64,000 bases of DNA from Bacteroidales bacterium (GTDB lineage Bacteria; Bacteroidota; Bacteroidia; Bacteroidales; UBA932): contig JAFYYM010000012.1 in NCBI GenBank assembly GCA_017557535.1, forward strand, positions 62,001 to 126,000. The letters run 5' to 3'. Position 1 is the stretch's first letter. Every line of letters begins with the position of its first letter. This document shows positions 42,502 through 54,516 of the stretch, one piece after another. The translations under genes and the position numbers were made by a program. The notes beneath the pieces are model-generated. The model searched no databases, had not been told where the DNA came from, and was given only the letters and a program-made list of their open reading frames with translations.

Positions 42502-43928
42502 AAGGATTTGCTCAATCTAACCAGAGAGGTGCCCTGTCTGACCGACGGGGCATCTTTTTGTTCGAACAGAGGTACCAGGGAAGAAAGCCAGGTGAATGAC
42601 AATCCGAAATCGCCCACCTTCAGCCCGAACTCGAAGGAGAGGCCATAGTCATCAGCCTTTACGGTGTGACTTACCGGCAATGTGGCCTTGAACCTGTGGC
42701 TATAGTAGCCGCCAAAGCCGAGATAAGCGGTATTCATATCTTTGCCTTGCATAAGTAAATGCACCGGCACGATCAGCTCGTTTCCCTTGTACTTCAGGGA
42801 TGAGGAATACACATCCGCAGGGTCCGGATAGAGAGCGGAAGTGAGGGCGTACAAAGCCTCCGCCTTTAGGGCGAAATGACTGTGGTGCCCGAAGTTAAGT
42901 TGGGTGGACAGCCCGGCACCATAAGAGAAACCCCGCTTGCCGTCAAAGGCCGCGTCAGGGAAAGAAAACCCGGTACTTCCGGTGACCAGGGATAATCCGG
43001 GTTCGAGTATAGGACGACCGTCCCTATGCTTTTTAGCGACTCTTCCGGAAGACGCGAAGTTCTCGTCGGAAGCGACTTCCAAAGTCAGATCAGAAAGGTA
43101 GTCGGTAACCTTGTCCAACCCCTCATAATCAATCAATTCAGCGTCATCCTCGGGTTTGTGATAGGGAGATTTAAGGCCCGTATCCGCGGCGAGGGTGGGA
43201 ATCTGCCTCTTGGCGAATCCTTCCGTGTCCGTGGCGGTCACGGGTGACCACTCGAAGTTCTTGAGCCTGAGGTTCAGTTTATCTGACTGAAGGATTTTAC
43301 GGCCGTTCTTGATGGTCGATACTCCCCAAAGTGTCAGGCAGTTTTTGGCCCTGTACCATCCGACCATATCCACACTCATCATCAGGCGCACGTCGAGGCT
43401 GTCTTTCCCGATCATGCGGTCAGCCAGGGCGTTGGATCCGAAGAGGCCAAGCTCCTCAGCGTCGAATGCCGCTATGACTACGGTCCTCTTCAATTGGTCG
43501 CGGTTGGCGCACAGAGCCCTGGCGATCTCTATGAGAGCGGCCGAACCGGAGGCGTTGTCGTCAGCTCCGTTATATATCTCACCCTTCTTTATTCCGAGAT
43601 GGTCGTAATGCGCTCCGACGACTATGTACTGGCTCTTGAGGACCGGATCTTTGCCTTCCAGCACAGCGACCACGTTTTTATAGGCCTTACCGTTTTTCTC
43701 GAAGGGCATATACCAATCATCATAGAACGGCTTCAGGCCCATAGACTCATATTCATTGACTATGTAAGCGGCGGCCTTGGCGGCATCTTCTGAGCCGGCA
43801 GCCCTACCCTTCAGGGAATCGGAGGCGAAATAATAGACGTGCCCGGTCAGACGCTCCTGCCTTGTTTGGGAGAACAAGGGTGCGCAGAACACGACCAGGG
43901 CAAGACATAATGAGAGTTTTTTCATCAT
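42498..43928 (-). CDS. M28 zinc aminopeptidase fused to an outer-membrane beta-barrel
   Basis: A 476-aa exported protein (signal peptide to about residue 20, LFSQTRQ). Residues 25-300 are an M28 peptidase: VVGAHYDHLG, NGADDNASG, AFDAEELGLFG, SVDMVGWY and SPYHKPEDDAE supply the two-zinc site. Residues about 310-476 are alternating strands (GFSYGAGLSTQLNFGHHSHFAL, DYGLSFEFGLKVGDFGLSFTWL) ending in VRLSKSF, as in PorT-like outer-membrane barrels. A peptidase carried by its own barrel would sit on the cell surface or just beneath it. The start could be Met 1 or 2. It is a single leftward gene, and its stop overlaps the upstream operon's last stop. Confidence 0.85.
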   Translation of the reverse strand: MMKKLSLCLALVVFCAPLFSQTRQERLTGHVYYFASDSLKGRAAGSEDAAKAAAYIVNEYESMGLKPFYDDWYMPFEKNGKAYKNVVAVLEGKDPVLKSQYIVVGAHYDHLGIKKGEIYNGADDNASGSAALIEIARALCANRDQLKRTVVIAAFDAEELGLFGSNALADRMIGKDSLDVRLMMSVDMVGWYRAKNCLTLWGVSTIKNGRKILQSDKLNLRLKNFEWSPVTATDTEGFAKRQIPTLAADTGLKSPYHKPEDDAELIDYEGLDKVTDYLSDLTLEVASDENFASSGRVAKKHRDGRPILEPGLSLVTGSTGFSFPDAAFDGKRGFSYGAGLSTQLNFGHHSHFALKAEALYALTSALYPDPADVYSSSLKYKGNELIVPVHLLMQGKDMNTAYLGFGGYYSHRFKATLPVSHTVKADDYGLSFEFGLKVGDFGLSFTWLSSLVPLFEQKDAPSVRQGTSLVRLSKSF

Positions 43929-43955
43929 CTGCTAATCATTGGTTTGTAAGGTTGC

Positions 43956-43963
43956 GAAGATAA
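43956..43963 (-). promoter_or_regulatory. Possible -7 box of the M28 gene
   Basis: Leftward TATCTTCG, one mismatch to TAnnTTTG, 28 nt before the start at 43928. Confidence 0.4.
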
Positions 43964-43976
43964 GTATATTTCATCG

Positions 43977-43984
43977 TATATTTG
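43977..43984 (+). promoter_or_regulatory. -7 box of the HAD gene
   Basis: TATATTTG, a full TAnnTTTG match, 17 nt before the ATG at 44002. Confidence 0.65.
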
Positions 43985-44001
43985 TCATCAAAGATGATTA
44001 T

Positions 44002-44697
44002 ATGATTGAAGGACTTAAGGTTCTGGCATTTGACGCCGACGACACTCTATGGTCAAACGAGCCACTTTTCAGGGAAGCTGAGAGGAAGGTGGCCGAAAGA
44101 CTTTCGGAATATGGCGATTTCGACTATATCTCTGACGAGCTCTATAAAGTTGAGTTCAAGAATATGGGGGATTATGGTTTCGGAGCCAAAGCTTATGTCC
44201 TGTCTATGATCGAAAACGCCGTCAACCTTACTGGAGGCAAGCTTACCGGAGACCAGGTGATGTACATTATAGACAGCGGCCGGGAAATCCTCCGGAACCC
44301 TGCCACTCCATTACCCGGTGTTGAACAGACGCTGGAGGTCCTGAAACGCGATGGCAGGTACGACCTTGTCATGATGACCAAGGGGGAGCTTCTCGACCAG
44401 GAACGGAAAATCGCCAGATCAGGCCTCTCAAAATACTTCAGCCACATCGAGATTGTCTCCAACAAGTCGCGAAAGGAGTATCTCTCTCTTTGCGACAGGC
44501 TACGTATCGACCCTGAGAACCTGATGATGATCGGAAACTCTTTCAAGTCAGACATCGAACCTGTCCTCCAGCTGGGCGGCTGGGGAATATATATCCCCTC
44601 CGAGACCCTTTGGAAGCTTGAGCACACAGAGGAGTTCGATCATCAGAACTTATTTAAAGTCAAGTCGTTCAAAGATATCATTAACATCCTGATATGA
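44002..44697 (+). CDS. HAD-superfamily phosphatase
   Basis: A 231-aa cytoplasmic hydrolase. HAD motif I is FDADDTLW (nucleophile and acid Asp near residues 10 and 12), motif II MMTKG, motif III a Lys in SNKSRKEY, motif IV MIGNSFKSDIEP. A helical cap lies between motifs I and II. Such enzymes remove phosphate from sugar phosphates or nucleotides; the substrate is not evident. I chose ATG 44002 as the frame upstream overlaps the promoter box. It stands alone between two leftward genes. Confidence 0.88.
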   Translation: MIEGLKVLAFDADDTLWSNEPLFREAERKVAERLSEYGDFDYISDELYKVEFKNMGDYGFGAKAYVLSMIENAVNLTGGKLTGDQVMYIIDSGREILRNPATPLPGVEQTLEVLKRDGRYDLVMMTKGELLDQERKIARSGLSKYFSHIEIVSNKSRKEYLSLCDRLRIDPENLMMIGNSFKSDIEPVLQLGGWGIYIPSETLWKLEHTEEFDHQNLFKVKSFKDIINILI

Positions 44698-44764
44698 CCC
44701 CTGAACGAATACTCGCGATAGTCCTAGACGTCGAGTCCAGTACTCTTTTATAGTTCTGAGCCTG

Positions 44765-48025
<3,261 letters not shown>

Positions 48026-48931
48026 TTATTTGTCAGTCTCAACGATAAGATCCAAATCCTCATCAAGGGCAGCCTTGAGATCACGGCCACCGGATAGAAC
48101 CTTGCAGAGGCTGACCTCTTCTCCCTCTATCTTCTTGACCCTAAGCCTGGCGACCTGGGTACGGGCTTCCTTGCCTCCGATAAGCCTCTTGGTGTAAATG
48201 GCGAAAGTCTGACCTTCATGCAGCCCCTGAGCTGAACCGAGGTCGATGTAGACTTGTTTCTGTTTGTCGTTCTTTATGCCTCCACGCTCTATAATCTCGC
48301 AAGTGAGGGGGTACATCCCGTCGAAGAACTTCATCACAAGACTGGAGAGCCTGTTTATGGCGTTCTCAACAGCCCTCTCGGGAGAATTGACCCAAGACAT
48401 GTCCGACTCTGATATCTTGAAAGAAGGACTGGCTATGACCTCATCGGTCATGGCGTCCTTGACATGAAGGGTGACGGAAAGCAACGCCCTGTAATACACT
48501 TCGGTGCGGGTCTTCTTGACTTTCTCGCCATCTTTATTCTTCTCCTCGTACTCTTTGACCTCGTTCTTGGTGGTCGTGGAGATATTGTTCAAAGTGGCGT
48601 CGACATATATCGAGCCAGGAGTCTCCACCTCAGACTTGGTCAACGGCCCATCCACAACCCGGAGCCTGTAGGCATCTGTCATACCTTTCAGGATGGCTGA
48701 GCGGACAGCGCCCTGATAGCCTTCCATCTGCTTCGAGGTCTGGCCGGTGAGGACAGCAGTGGCGATCTCGCCAATCACGGAGCCGGCGCTCTTGTCAGCC
48801 TTCTTATGGGTATATTCCAAATTGTTCATCGAAGCGATGATGATAGGATTCCTGTCGTCATCCTGGGAGAACACGCAGACACTTGCCAGCATCATAGCCA
48901 CCACTGTGGCGAAAAACATTTTGACATTCAT
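48026..48931 (-). CDS. Exported CsgG/FlgT-like protein
   Basis: A 301-aa protein with signal peptide ending CVFSQDDD. Residues about 70-200 include AVRSAILKGMTDAYRLRVVD, RALLSVTLHVKDAMTDEVIA and AVENAINRLSSLVMKFFDGM, the helix-strand pattern of CsgG/penicillin-binding-protein-activator-like domains. The C-terminal part (QKQVYIDLGSAQGLHEGQTF, VARLRVKKIEGEEVSLCKVL) resembles the small beta-barrel of FlgT-like proteins. There is no lipobox, so it is probably soluble in the periplasm. The role is unknown. It is the first gene of an operon with GH2. Confidence 0.65.
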   Translation of the reverse strand: MNVKMFFATVVAMMLASVCVFSQDDDRNPIIIASMNNLEYTHKKADKSAGSVIGEIATAVLTGQTSKQMEGYQGAVRSAILKGMTDAYRLRVVDGPLTKSEVETPGSIYVDATLNNISTTTKNEVKEYEEKNKDGEKVKKTRTEVYYRALLSVTLHVKDAMTDEVIASPSFKISESDMSWVNSPERAVENAINRLSSLVMKFFDGMYPLTCEIIERGGIKNDKQKQVYIDLGSAQGLHEGQTFAIYTKRLIGGKEARTQVARLRVKKIEGEEVSLCKVLSGGRDLKAALDEDLDLIVETDK

Positions 48932-48954
48932 ATCATGAGAAATTCTTGATGATA

Positions 48955-48962
48955 CAAATATA
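48955..48962 (-). promoter_or_regulatory. -7 box of the CsgG-like/GH2 operon
   Basis: Leftward TATATTTG, a full TAnnTTTG match, 23 nt before the start at 48931. Confidence 0.65.
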
Positions 48963-48974
48963 GATATTAATCGT

Positions 48975-48982
48975 TAAATTTG
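48975..48982 (+). promoter_or_regulatory. -7 box of the GH51 gene
   Basis: TAAATTTG, a full TAnnTTTG match, ending 4 nt before the ATG at 48987; it implies a leaderless or nearly leaderless message. Confidence 0.6.
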
Positions 48983-48986
48983 GGAT

Positions 48987-50894
48987 ATGAAAAAGCTTAT
49001 ACTCCTTGCCGCTCTGGCGGTCGCATTAGCGCAAGGCGCCGATGCCCAGACAATCGATCTCAAGAACACCAACTACTTGTCTCCTTATGTTTTCGGACAT
49101 AACCTGGAGCACACCCGGGCCGCGGTCAATGGTGGTTTGAGCGCCCAGATGCTCCGTAACCGCAAGTTCGCGGGAAAGCCCTCAAAAAATGAAGGTGTCG
49201 CCGCTGATTGGAAAGGGATAGGAGAGAAAGTTTTATATATCACCAACCGTAGAGGCTACACCACCCATATCGGGAATCCCGGAATGTCCCGCGGTAACGA
49301 GCTCAATTGCCAGAGTGTCCAGAACCTGGTGGAAGGACAGGTGGCAGGAATATACCAGGAAGACCTGTTCTTGAAGAAGGGGGAAGTGTACCAGATGCGG
49401 ATTGTGACTAAGGTCTCCGCACCTGTTTCTCTCAAGGTCGAGCTGACCGACCGGGACGGGGAAAAGGTTTACGCCACCAAGGTATTATCACTGGAACCAG
49501 CTGATGATTGGGTAGTTAGTGAATTTGAAATGGTTCCCGCCTTAAGCGACAAGACCGCTTGCGTCAGGTACACTTTCAATAAGATGGCGGAAGTGATATT
49601 CGGAGCCCTGTCAATGATGCCCAAAGACAATTTCCACGGGATGAGAAATGATGTGGTGGCCAGTTTCAAGTCCATAGGTCCGAGGATCATCCGCTGGCCG
49701 GGTGGCAATTTCGCTGGAGAGTACCGTTGGAAAGACGGGCTCCTGCCAGTCGATCAAAGAGGCCCTCTACAGGCGGCGACCGAGATCGAGACTCAACCGT
49801 ACACCTACGGATTTGATTTCCATGAGATAGACACGGACGACTTCATCGCCCTTTGCCGGGAAGTCGGCGCGGAGCCGATGATCACGATAAATATAGCATG
49901 GAGCTCTCCTGAGGAAAGCGCCCAGTGGGTGGAATACTGCAATGGAGGAGAGGACACGGAGTACGGCAGGATAAGGGCTGAAAGAGGCCACAAGGAGCCG
50001 TACAACGTGCGTTTCTGGTCACTTGGGAATGAGATGGGCTATGGCCATATGGAAGGGCCTAACGGACCTGAAGGCTATGCCGAGATAGCCGGGAAACATG
50101 CTGACGCGATGCTGCGAGAGACGCCTGATCTGGAACTTTGCTCTTCCGGACCGTATCCGAATGACACCTGGGCGAAGCATTCCGCCGCACCGCTCGCTGA
50201 CAAGGTCAGATTCATTTCCCTTCATCACTATGCCGGAGGAAGCAAGCATTTCACCACACCTGAGGACATCAAGAAATCTTATGAGGAAATCACAGCTTCT
50301 TTCCAGGGGAATATTAACCTCGCGAAGAGGATGAGGGAAAGCCTCAACGCGACCGGGAAAGACCTGCACATCTCTTTTGACGAGTGGAACCAGTGGTATT
50401 CCTGGTACCGTCCGTCCTGTGTCTCTGAAGGGATTTACACCGCCAGGACCATGCATTTCTACATCAACGAGAGCAGGGCTCTTGACATCCCGATTGTCTG
50501 CTACTTCCAGCCGATCGGAGAGGGTGCGATACTGATCACATCGGAGGGAAGCCGCCTCACGGCCAATGGCCAGATGTTCGCCATGATGAAGGCCCACCAA
50601 GACGGAAAGGTTTGCGAGATCTCGGATGACGAAGACTACTCGACCGCCGCTACCATCAAGGACGGTGTCCTGACAATCACCCTGATCAACTCCAACTACG
50701 ATTCGGAGAGGGAGTTCTGTTTCGCTTTGAAGGGAAAAGTCCTCGACGCGACTTTGTATTCCTCAAAGGATGTCACCCCTCACAGCTTCTTTGAGGAAAC
50801 ACCGCTGGAGGTAAAAGCAGGGAGGAAGGACATAAAGACTGTCCTCCCTCCTCACAGCGCCGCCTTGATAAGGCTGACTCTTGGAAAGAAATAG
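48987..50894 (+). CDS. GH51 alpha-L-arabinofuranosidase (exported)
   Basis: A 635-aa enzyme with signal peptide (cleavage after AQGADA). The order is an N-terminal beta-sandwich with a CBM4-like part (about 25-220), TIM barrel (about 225-510) and C-terminal sandwich. RWPGGNFAGEYRWKDG is a GH51 hallmark, the acid/base is E349 (SLGNEMG) and the nucleophile E466 (FDEWNQWY). It cleaves alpha-linked arabinofuranose from arabinan or arabinoxylan side chains in the periplasm. It is divergent from the CsgG-like/GH2 operon, with both promoter boxes within 28 bp, so the two units may be co-regulated. It ends 12 nt from the convergent S41 gene. Confidence 0.92.
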   Translation: MKKLILLAALAVALAQGADAQTIDLKNTNYLSPYVFGHNLEHTRAAVNGGLSAQMLRNRKFAGKPSKNEGVAADWKGIGEKVLYITNRRGYTTHIGNPGMSRGNELNCQSVQNLVEGQVAGIYQEDLFLKKGEVYQMRIVTKVSAPVSLKVELTDRDGEKVYATKVLSLEPADDWVVSEFEMVPALSDKTACVRYTFNKMAEVIFGALSMMPKDNFHGMRNDVVASFKSIGPRIIRWPGGNFAGEYRWKDGLLPVDQRGPLQAATEIETQPYTYGFDFHEIDTDDFIALCREVGAEPMITINIAWSSPEESAQWVEYCNGGEDTEYGRIRAERGHKEPYNVRFWSLGNEMGYGHMEGPNGPEGYAEIAGKHADAMLRETPDLELCSSGPYPNDTWAKHSAAPLADKVRFISLHHYAGGSKHFTTPEDIKKSYEEITASFQGNINLAKRMRESLNATGKDLHISFDEWNQWYSWYRPSCVSEGIYTARTMHFYINESRALDIPIVCYFQPIGEGAILITSEGSRLTANGQMFAMMKAHQDGKVCEISDDEDYSTAATIKDGVLTITLINSNYDSEREFCFALKGKVLDATLYSSKDVTPHSFFEETPLEVKAGRKDIKTVLPPHSAALIRLTLGKK

Positions 50895-50906
50895 CCTGAA
50901 TATCAA

Positions 50907-52775
50907 CTACTTCTTATATTCAGAAAGCAACTTGGTCAAGTAGTCGATGTCGAAGTACTTGCTGTAATCCTTGGTGGGTACGGCAACTTCCTCTGACATC
51001 TCGACTTGGGTCTCGTTGTCATTGGCGATGGGGATGTCAGGTGTCACTCCCACGTCGATGTTCTCGCCCGCGAGAGTGTTGAGCCTCGCCCTGAAAGATG
51101 ATATCTGGAAGCAGAAACCGTCGGCGGTGCACATGGCCTGAATCGCGCAAGCGCCTCCTCCTGAGGTCTCGCCCATCACGGGGACACCATTGTCCTTGAG
51201 CATCGAAGGGAACAGGTTGCCACAAGAGAAGGACATTCCTGAAGTCAAAACGGCGAAATTGAGATCGTAATGGACATCCTTGTCTTTGTCGTCGAAGACT
51301 CCGTCGAAGTTACGGTCCACCTCATATTCAACCAAAGACCTCTGTCCGGTCATGGCGTTGTCCTGGCTGATGTAGCTCTTATCCATGATAAGTGAAGTCA
51401 TAGCCATCACGATATCGGCGGATCCGCCTCCATTGTTGGTGATGTCTATGATCAGGTTCTTGACCTCAGGATCGTCATTCGCCTTCTTCAAGGCGTCCAG
51501 GAATATCACCATGTCGTCCCCTTCCGCGTTCTCAACAGTAGGCATAGGGCCCTTGCCCTCGTAATAATCCTTCCAAGCCTTCTCGTTGCGGCTATTGAAA
51601 GAATCAAAAACGCAAACGGCGGTGTTTCCCTTCTTGATATAAGTGTTATTCTCGCCGTAGGCCTTTGGACGCTGGGTGTTGACCGCCAAACGGGACTGCA
51701 TCATGGCCATCATCGGGGCTACCGCCTGCATAAGGGACATCATAAGGGGCTGATGGGCCGCGACAGTCCTCTGATATTCAGACAGGAGGGTGGCGTATTC
51801 ATTATTATCGGCATTTCCGACAGCGTATGACATCACCTCCATTGAGGTATGACCGTCGAAATAAACACCGGTGAGGCCGGTCATTCCAAGAAGATACTCC
51901 ACCAAATTTGTTGAGTGGAGCAATTCCTTAATCTCTTTTCCCTCGGTGACATCCTCTTCCAGGGTCTTGTCAAGGCCCTTGGATCTGAGGGCATCATTGT
52001 GCATTACACGACCAGGATAACCATAGAAATTATCCATGGCGAAGCAGAGCTCCTTGTAATTAAAATCGGAGAGGGATGCCGAGCGTGTAGTCTTGGCAAG
52101 GATGGGCTTGTAGTAGTCCGGGTCTATCTCCGAGAGGCTCACCTCGTTGACAGAGGTGTTGACGACAACTTTCTCGCCGTTGAAACCCGTGTGGTGATAG
52201 TAGAGGTCCGTGTACATGTCGGCGAGGGTGGCGAAGGGGAAATACACGGCACCCTTCCCGTCAGCATGGATGTCAATCCCATATTTTCCCATGTCCAGGG
52301 TAGTCGTCACTTTGGCAGGGGTGTAGGTGACACCCTTGTAGCGGACGAAAGGCATGCCGTCATAGTAAACGTTAGCCATTCCGGGCTGCAGGAGCCCCAT
52401 CTGGTTGGTGAAAGCCTCAAAGTCCTCTGAGACAAACACATCATTATTAATATTGACGACTGCGGTCGCGTCAGCGTTGGTCAGGGTGTACTCGCCGACA
52501 CCGGTATGAGTCACGGTCATAGTAGAACCAGGAAGCACAATAGCCTGGAAATCAGACACTGAGATGTATGGGACATCTGGAAGGGCGTCGTAAAAACGCA
52601 GGGTCACCTGGGCGTCAGGTGTGACTTTGTAAACAACAGGGAATACCTTCTCTGTGTAAGAGCCGCCATCTGCAGGCTCATCCGCCACCTTGGTCTTGCC
52701 AAGACGAGTCTTGGGACCGCAGGAAACCAGCACGGCCACCATGGCGATAGATGATAGGAATACTTTTGTTCTCAT
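50907..52775 (-). CDS. S41-family peptidase lipoprotein
   Basis: A 622-aa lipoprotein (lipobox VLVSCGP). The C-terminal about 220 residues hold the S41 (tail-specific protease) fold: NLIIDITNNGGGSADI, VLTSGMSFSCGN with the candidate catalytic Ser in the SFSCGN turn, and VPVMGETSGGGAC. The N-terminal 300 residues have no recognised family. A segment DRNFDGVFDDKDKD looks like a calcium-binding EF-hand or dockerin-type loop. No PDZ domain is obvious. It probably acts in the periplasm or on the surface. The promoter region carries a perfect palindrome. Confidence 0.85.
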   Translation of the reverse strand: MRTKVFLSSIAMVAVLVSCGPKTRLGKTKVADEPADGGSYTEKVFPVVYKVTPDAQVTLRFYDALPDVPYISVSDFQAIVLPGSTMTVTHTGVGEYTLTNADATAVVNINNDVFVSEDFEAFTNQMGLLQPGMANVYYDGMPFVRYKGVTYTPAKVTTTLDMGKYGIDIHADGKGAVYFPFATLADMYTDLYYHHTGFNGEKVVVNTSVNEVSLSEIDPDYYKPILAKTTRSASLSDFNYKELCFAMDNFYGYPGRVMHNDALRSKGLDKTLEEDVTEGKEIKELLHSTNLVEYLLGMTGLTGVYFDGHTSMEVMSYAVGNADNNEYATLLSEYQRTVAAHQPLMMSLMQAVAPMMAMMQSRLAVNTQRPKAYGENNTYIKKGNTAVCVFDSFNSRNEKAWKDYYEGKGPMPTVENAEGDDMVIFLDALKKANDDPEVKNLIIDITNNGGGSADIVMAMTSLIMDKSYISQDNAMTGQRSLVEYEVDRNFDGVFDDKDKDVHYDLNFAVLTSGMSFSCGNLFPSMLKDNGVPVMGETSGGGACAIQAMCTADGFCFQISSFRARLNTLAGENIDVGVTPDIPIANDNETQVEMSEEVAVPTKDYSKYFDIDYLTKLLSEYKK

Positions 52776-52791
52776 ATCTTTAACTAAAATA

Positions 52792-52827
52792 ATTTGCGGT
52801 GTATTACTGAACTAATACACCGCAAAT
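52792..52827. promoter_or_regulatory. 15-bp perfect palindrome overlapping the S41 promoter
   Basis: ATTTGCGGTGTATTA and its exact reverse complement are separated by CTGAAC (loop 52807-52812). The right arm runs into the leftward -7 box at 52823-52830. It could be an operator, a 5' UTR hairpin or the terminator of the upstream gene, whose stop is 37 bp away. Confidence 0.8.
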
Positions 52828-52830
52828 ATA
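52823..52830 (-). promoter_or_regulatory. -7 box of the S41 gene
   Basis: Leftward TATATTTG, a full TAnnTTTG match, 48 nt before the start at 52775 and overlapping the palindrome by 5 bp. Confidence 0.55.
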
Positions 52831-52863
52831 CTAACAAAAATCTAATCCGCAATAGTTTTGGGA

Positions 52864-54516
52864 TTATTCCACCTCAAAAGTCCACTCATAATGGACGGGT
52901 GAGCCATCTTCGGCGATTCCGTCAGCCACGGCGCGGAAACGGCCGGAATAACTCGGTGCGTGGAAAGAGACCCTGGACTGACTGCCGGCATCAACTCTCA
53001 GAGACGGGTCCCAGTAAAGCACCTGACGGAGATCGTCTCCCTCCCCTGCCGGCGGATTACCGTAGTACGCGACCGGATAGGAGACCCCCTTATATTCCAA
53101 TACCCGGACATTGGACGGGAAAGTCAAGGCTGTGACATAATTCCTCTTGGTGATGAAATTGACGACTCCCGAATAAGAGACGGGGCCGCATGTGACCGCC
53201 TGCTGGTACACGTCAACATCCTCAATCAACATGGCGTCAAACTCCAGCAACATGTCCACATCGGAAATCACCACACCATCCATCATCACAAGCAGGTTTC
53301 CAACCCTTGTCTTGTAAACATCAGCGCCATCTAACACGGCAATCCGGATGATGTTCTTTCCTCTCTCCCGGTGAAGACTGAGAATGGGGATGATCTCAAC
53401 CAACACTTCCCTCACGGTCGGGAACCTGGTGTAATTATCAAGATGGAAGCGCTTGAGAGAGGCGCTTTCCAAGAAAAGGTCTTCCCTGTGCCGCAACATT
53501 GTGGAGAGTGTGTCCAGCCTGAGTGCCCTCTCCCCCCTGAGAGCGACTTTCCGGGACACCAAATCGCTTTGCAGGACTTTGCTCATCGCAAGCTTGGGCA
53601 ATGGACCGGAGGATGGATAAATGAAAGGGTTATCGAATTCTATCTCCCCTCCTTCGCTGTCAAGCCCCGAGACTTCACAGACTATATCCCTTTCCCCATA
53701 GATATTGTTGGTCAAGAAAGACACTTTGCCGTTATCAGCCATTCCCACATACATGTTTGACGGCGCTCCAGCGGAAGAAAGGGTCGCCATATTGCCTTTA
53801 ACATGCGCGGTGATGATCTCTCCTTCATATTCCAAGGGCCTGTCTCCAGTGAACCTGGGATGAGCGGATGATGGAAGGAACTTAATGAATCCGGAGATGT
53901 TATTGTCCTGAGCCGCCGGAACGATGTCATCCTCATGATAAATGGAGAAGGAGAAATCCGCGGAAAGGCCATTATTCTTGATGAACACTCCCGCATCAGC
54001 TCCTTTTCTCACCCTCGCGGGAGAACTGAACTCAACTGATCCAAAGGTAGGAGAAGCCTTCCTTGTCAATTTGGAGTATGAGTCCTCGTCGAGAATCTCC
54101 ACGCCGTCTTTGACCCTTGAGACTGACAATGTATTGAAAATGGTCAGGACCCTGGAACCGGCAATCCAGGGAGTGCCGTCCTCGTTCGCATTGGCTGAAG
54201 TGTAGGAGACCAACCGATAAACACCTGTCGGGACTGTGACGGGGATACGGAAACTACCGGCGCCACGCCCGGCAAGCAGACCCACTTTCGCCTCAGCCAC
54301 AGTACCTTCCGTGGAAATCAACTCAAGATATGAGACAGCGCTCTGGGGCGATAATTGGCCCTGGGGATCGACACAAAACAGCGAGCACCAGACCATATCC
54401 CCGGCAATATAGACTTCCCTGTCGGTTGAGACATATATCCTTTCGACGGGCATCTCCGCTCCCTTGAGGGACAAGGCGGCCAGAAGGGCAATCAGTATGG
54501 ATATAACCTTATTCAT
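52864..54516 (-). CDS. Exported protein with MG2-like start and TonB-plug-like C-terminus
   Basis: A 550-aa protein. I start at ATG 54516 where a signal peptide begins (NKVISILIALLAALSLKGAE). Residues 25-120 (ERIYVSTDREVYIAGDMVWC, GSFRIPVTVPTGVYRLVSYT) resemble the MG2/macroglobulin-type domain found in large Bacteroidetes exported proteins. The region about 395-470 (VGNLLVMMDGVVISDVDMLL, IEDVDVYQQAVTCGPVSYSG, GVVNFITKRN) looks like the plug of a TonB receptor, without a barrel. It overlaps DUF4249 by 8 nt, and is the last gene of the receptor operon. It may be an accessory surface lid or sensor for the receptor; this is inference. Confidence 0.7.
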   Translation of the reverse strand: MNKVISILIALLAALSLKGAEMPVERIYVSTDREVYIAGDMVWCSLFCVDPQGQLSPQSAVSYLELISTEGTVAEAKVGLLAGRGAGSFRIPVTVPTGVYRLVSYTSANANEDGTPWIAGSRVLTIFNTLSVSRVKDGVEILDEDSYSKLTRKASPTFGSVEFSSPARVRKGADAGVFIKNNGLSADFSFSIYHEDDIVPAAQDNNISGFIKFLPSSAHPRFTGDRPLEYEGEIITAHVKGNMATLSSAGAPSNMYVGMADNGKVSFLTNNIYGERDIVCEVSGLDSEGGEIEFDNPFIYPSSGPLPKLAMSKVLQSDLVSRKVALRGERALRLDTLSTMLRHREDLFLESASLKRFHLDNYTRFPTVREVLVEIIPILSLHRERGKNIIRIAVLDGADVYKTRVGNLLVMMDGVVISDVDMLLEFDAMLIEDVDVYQQAVTCGPVSYSGVVNFITKRNYVTALTFPSNVRVLEYKGVSYPVAYYGNPPAGEGDDLRQVLYWDPSLRVDAGSQSRVSFHAPSYSGRFRAVADGIAEDGSPVHYEWTFEVE

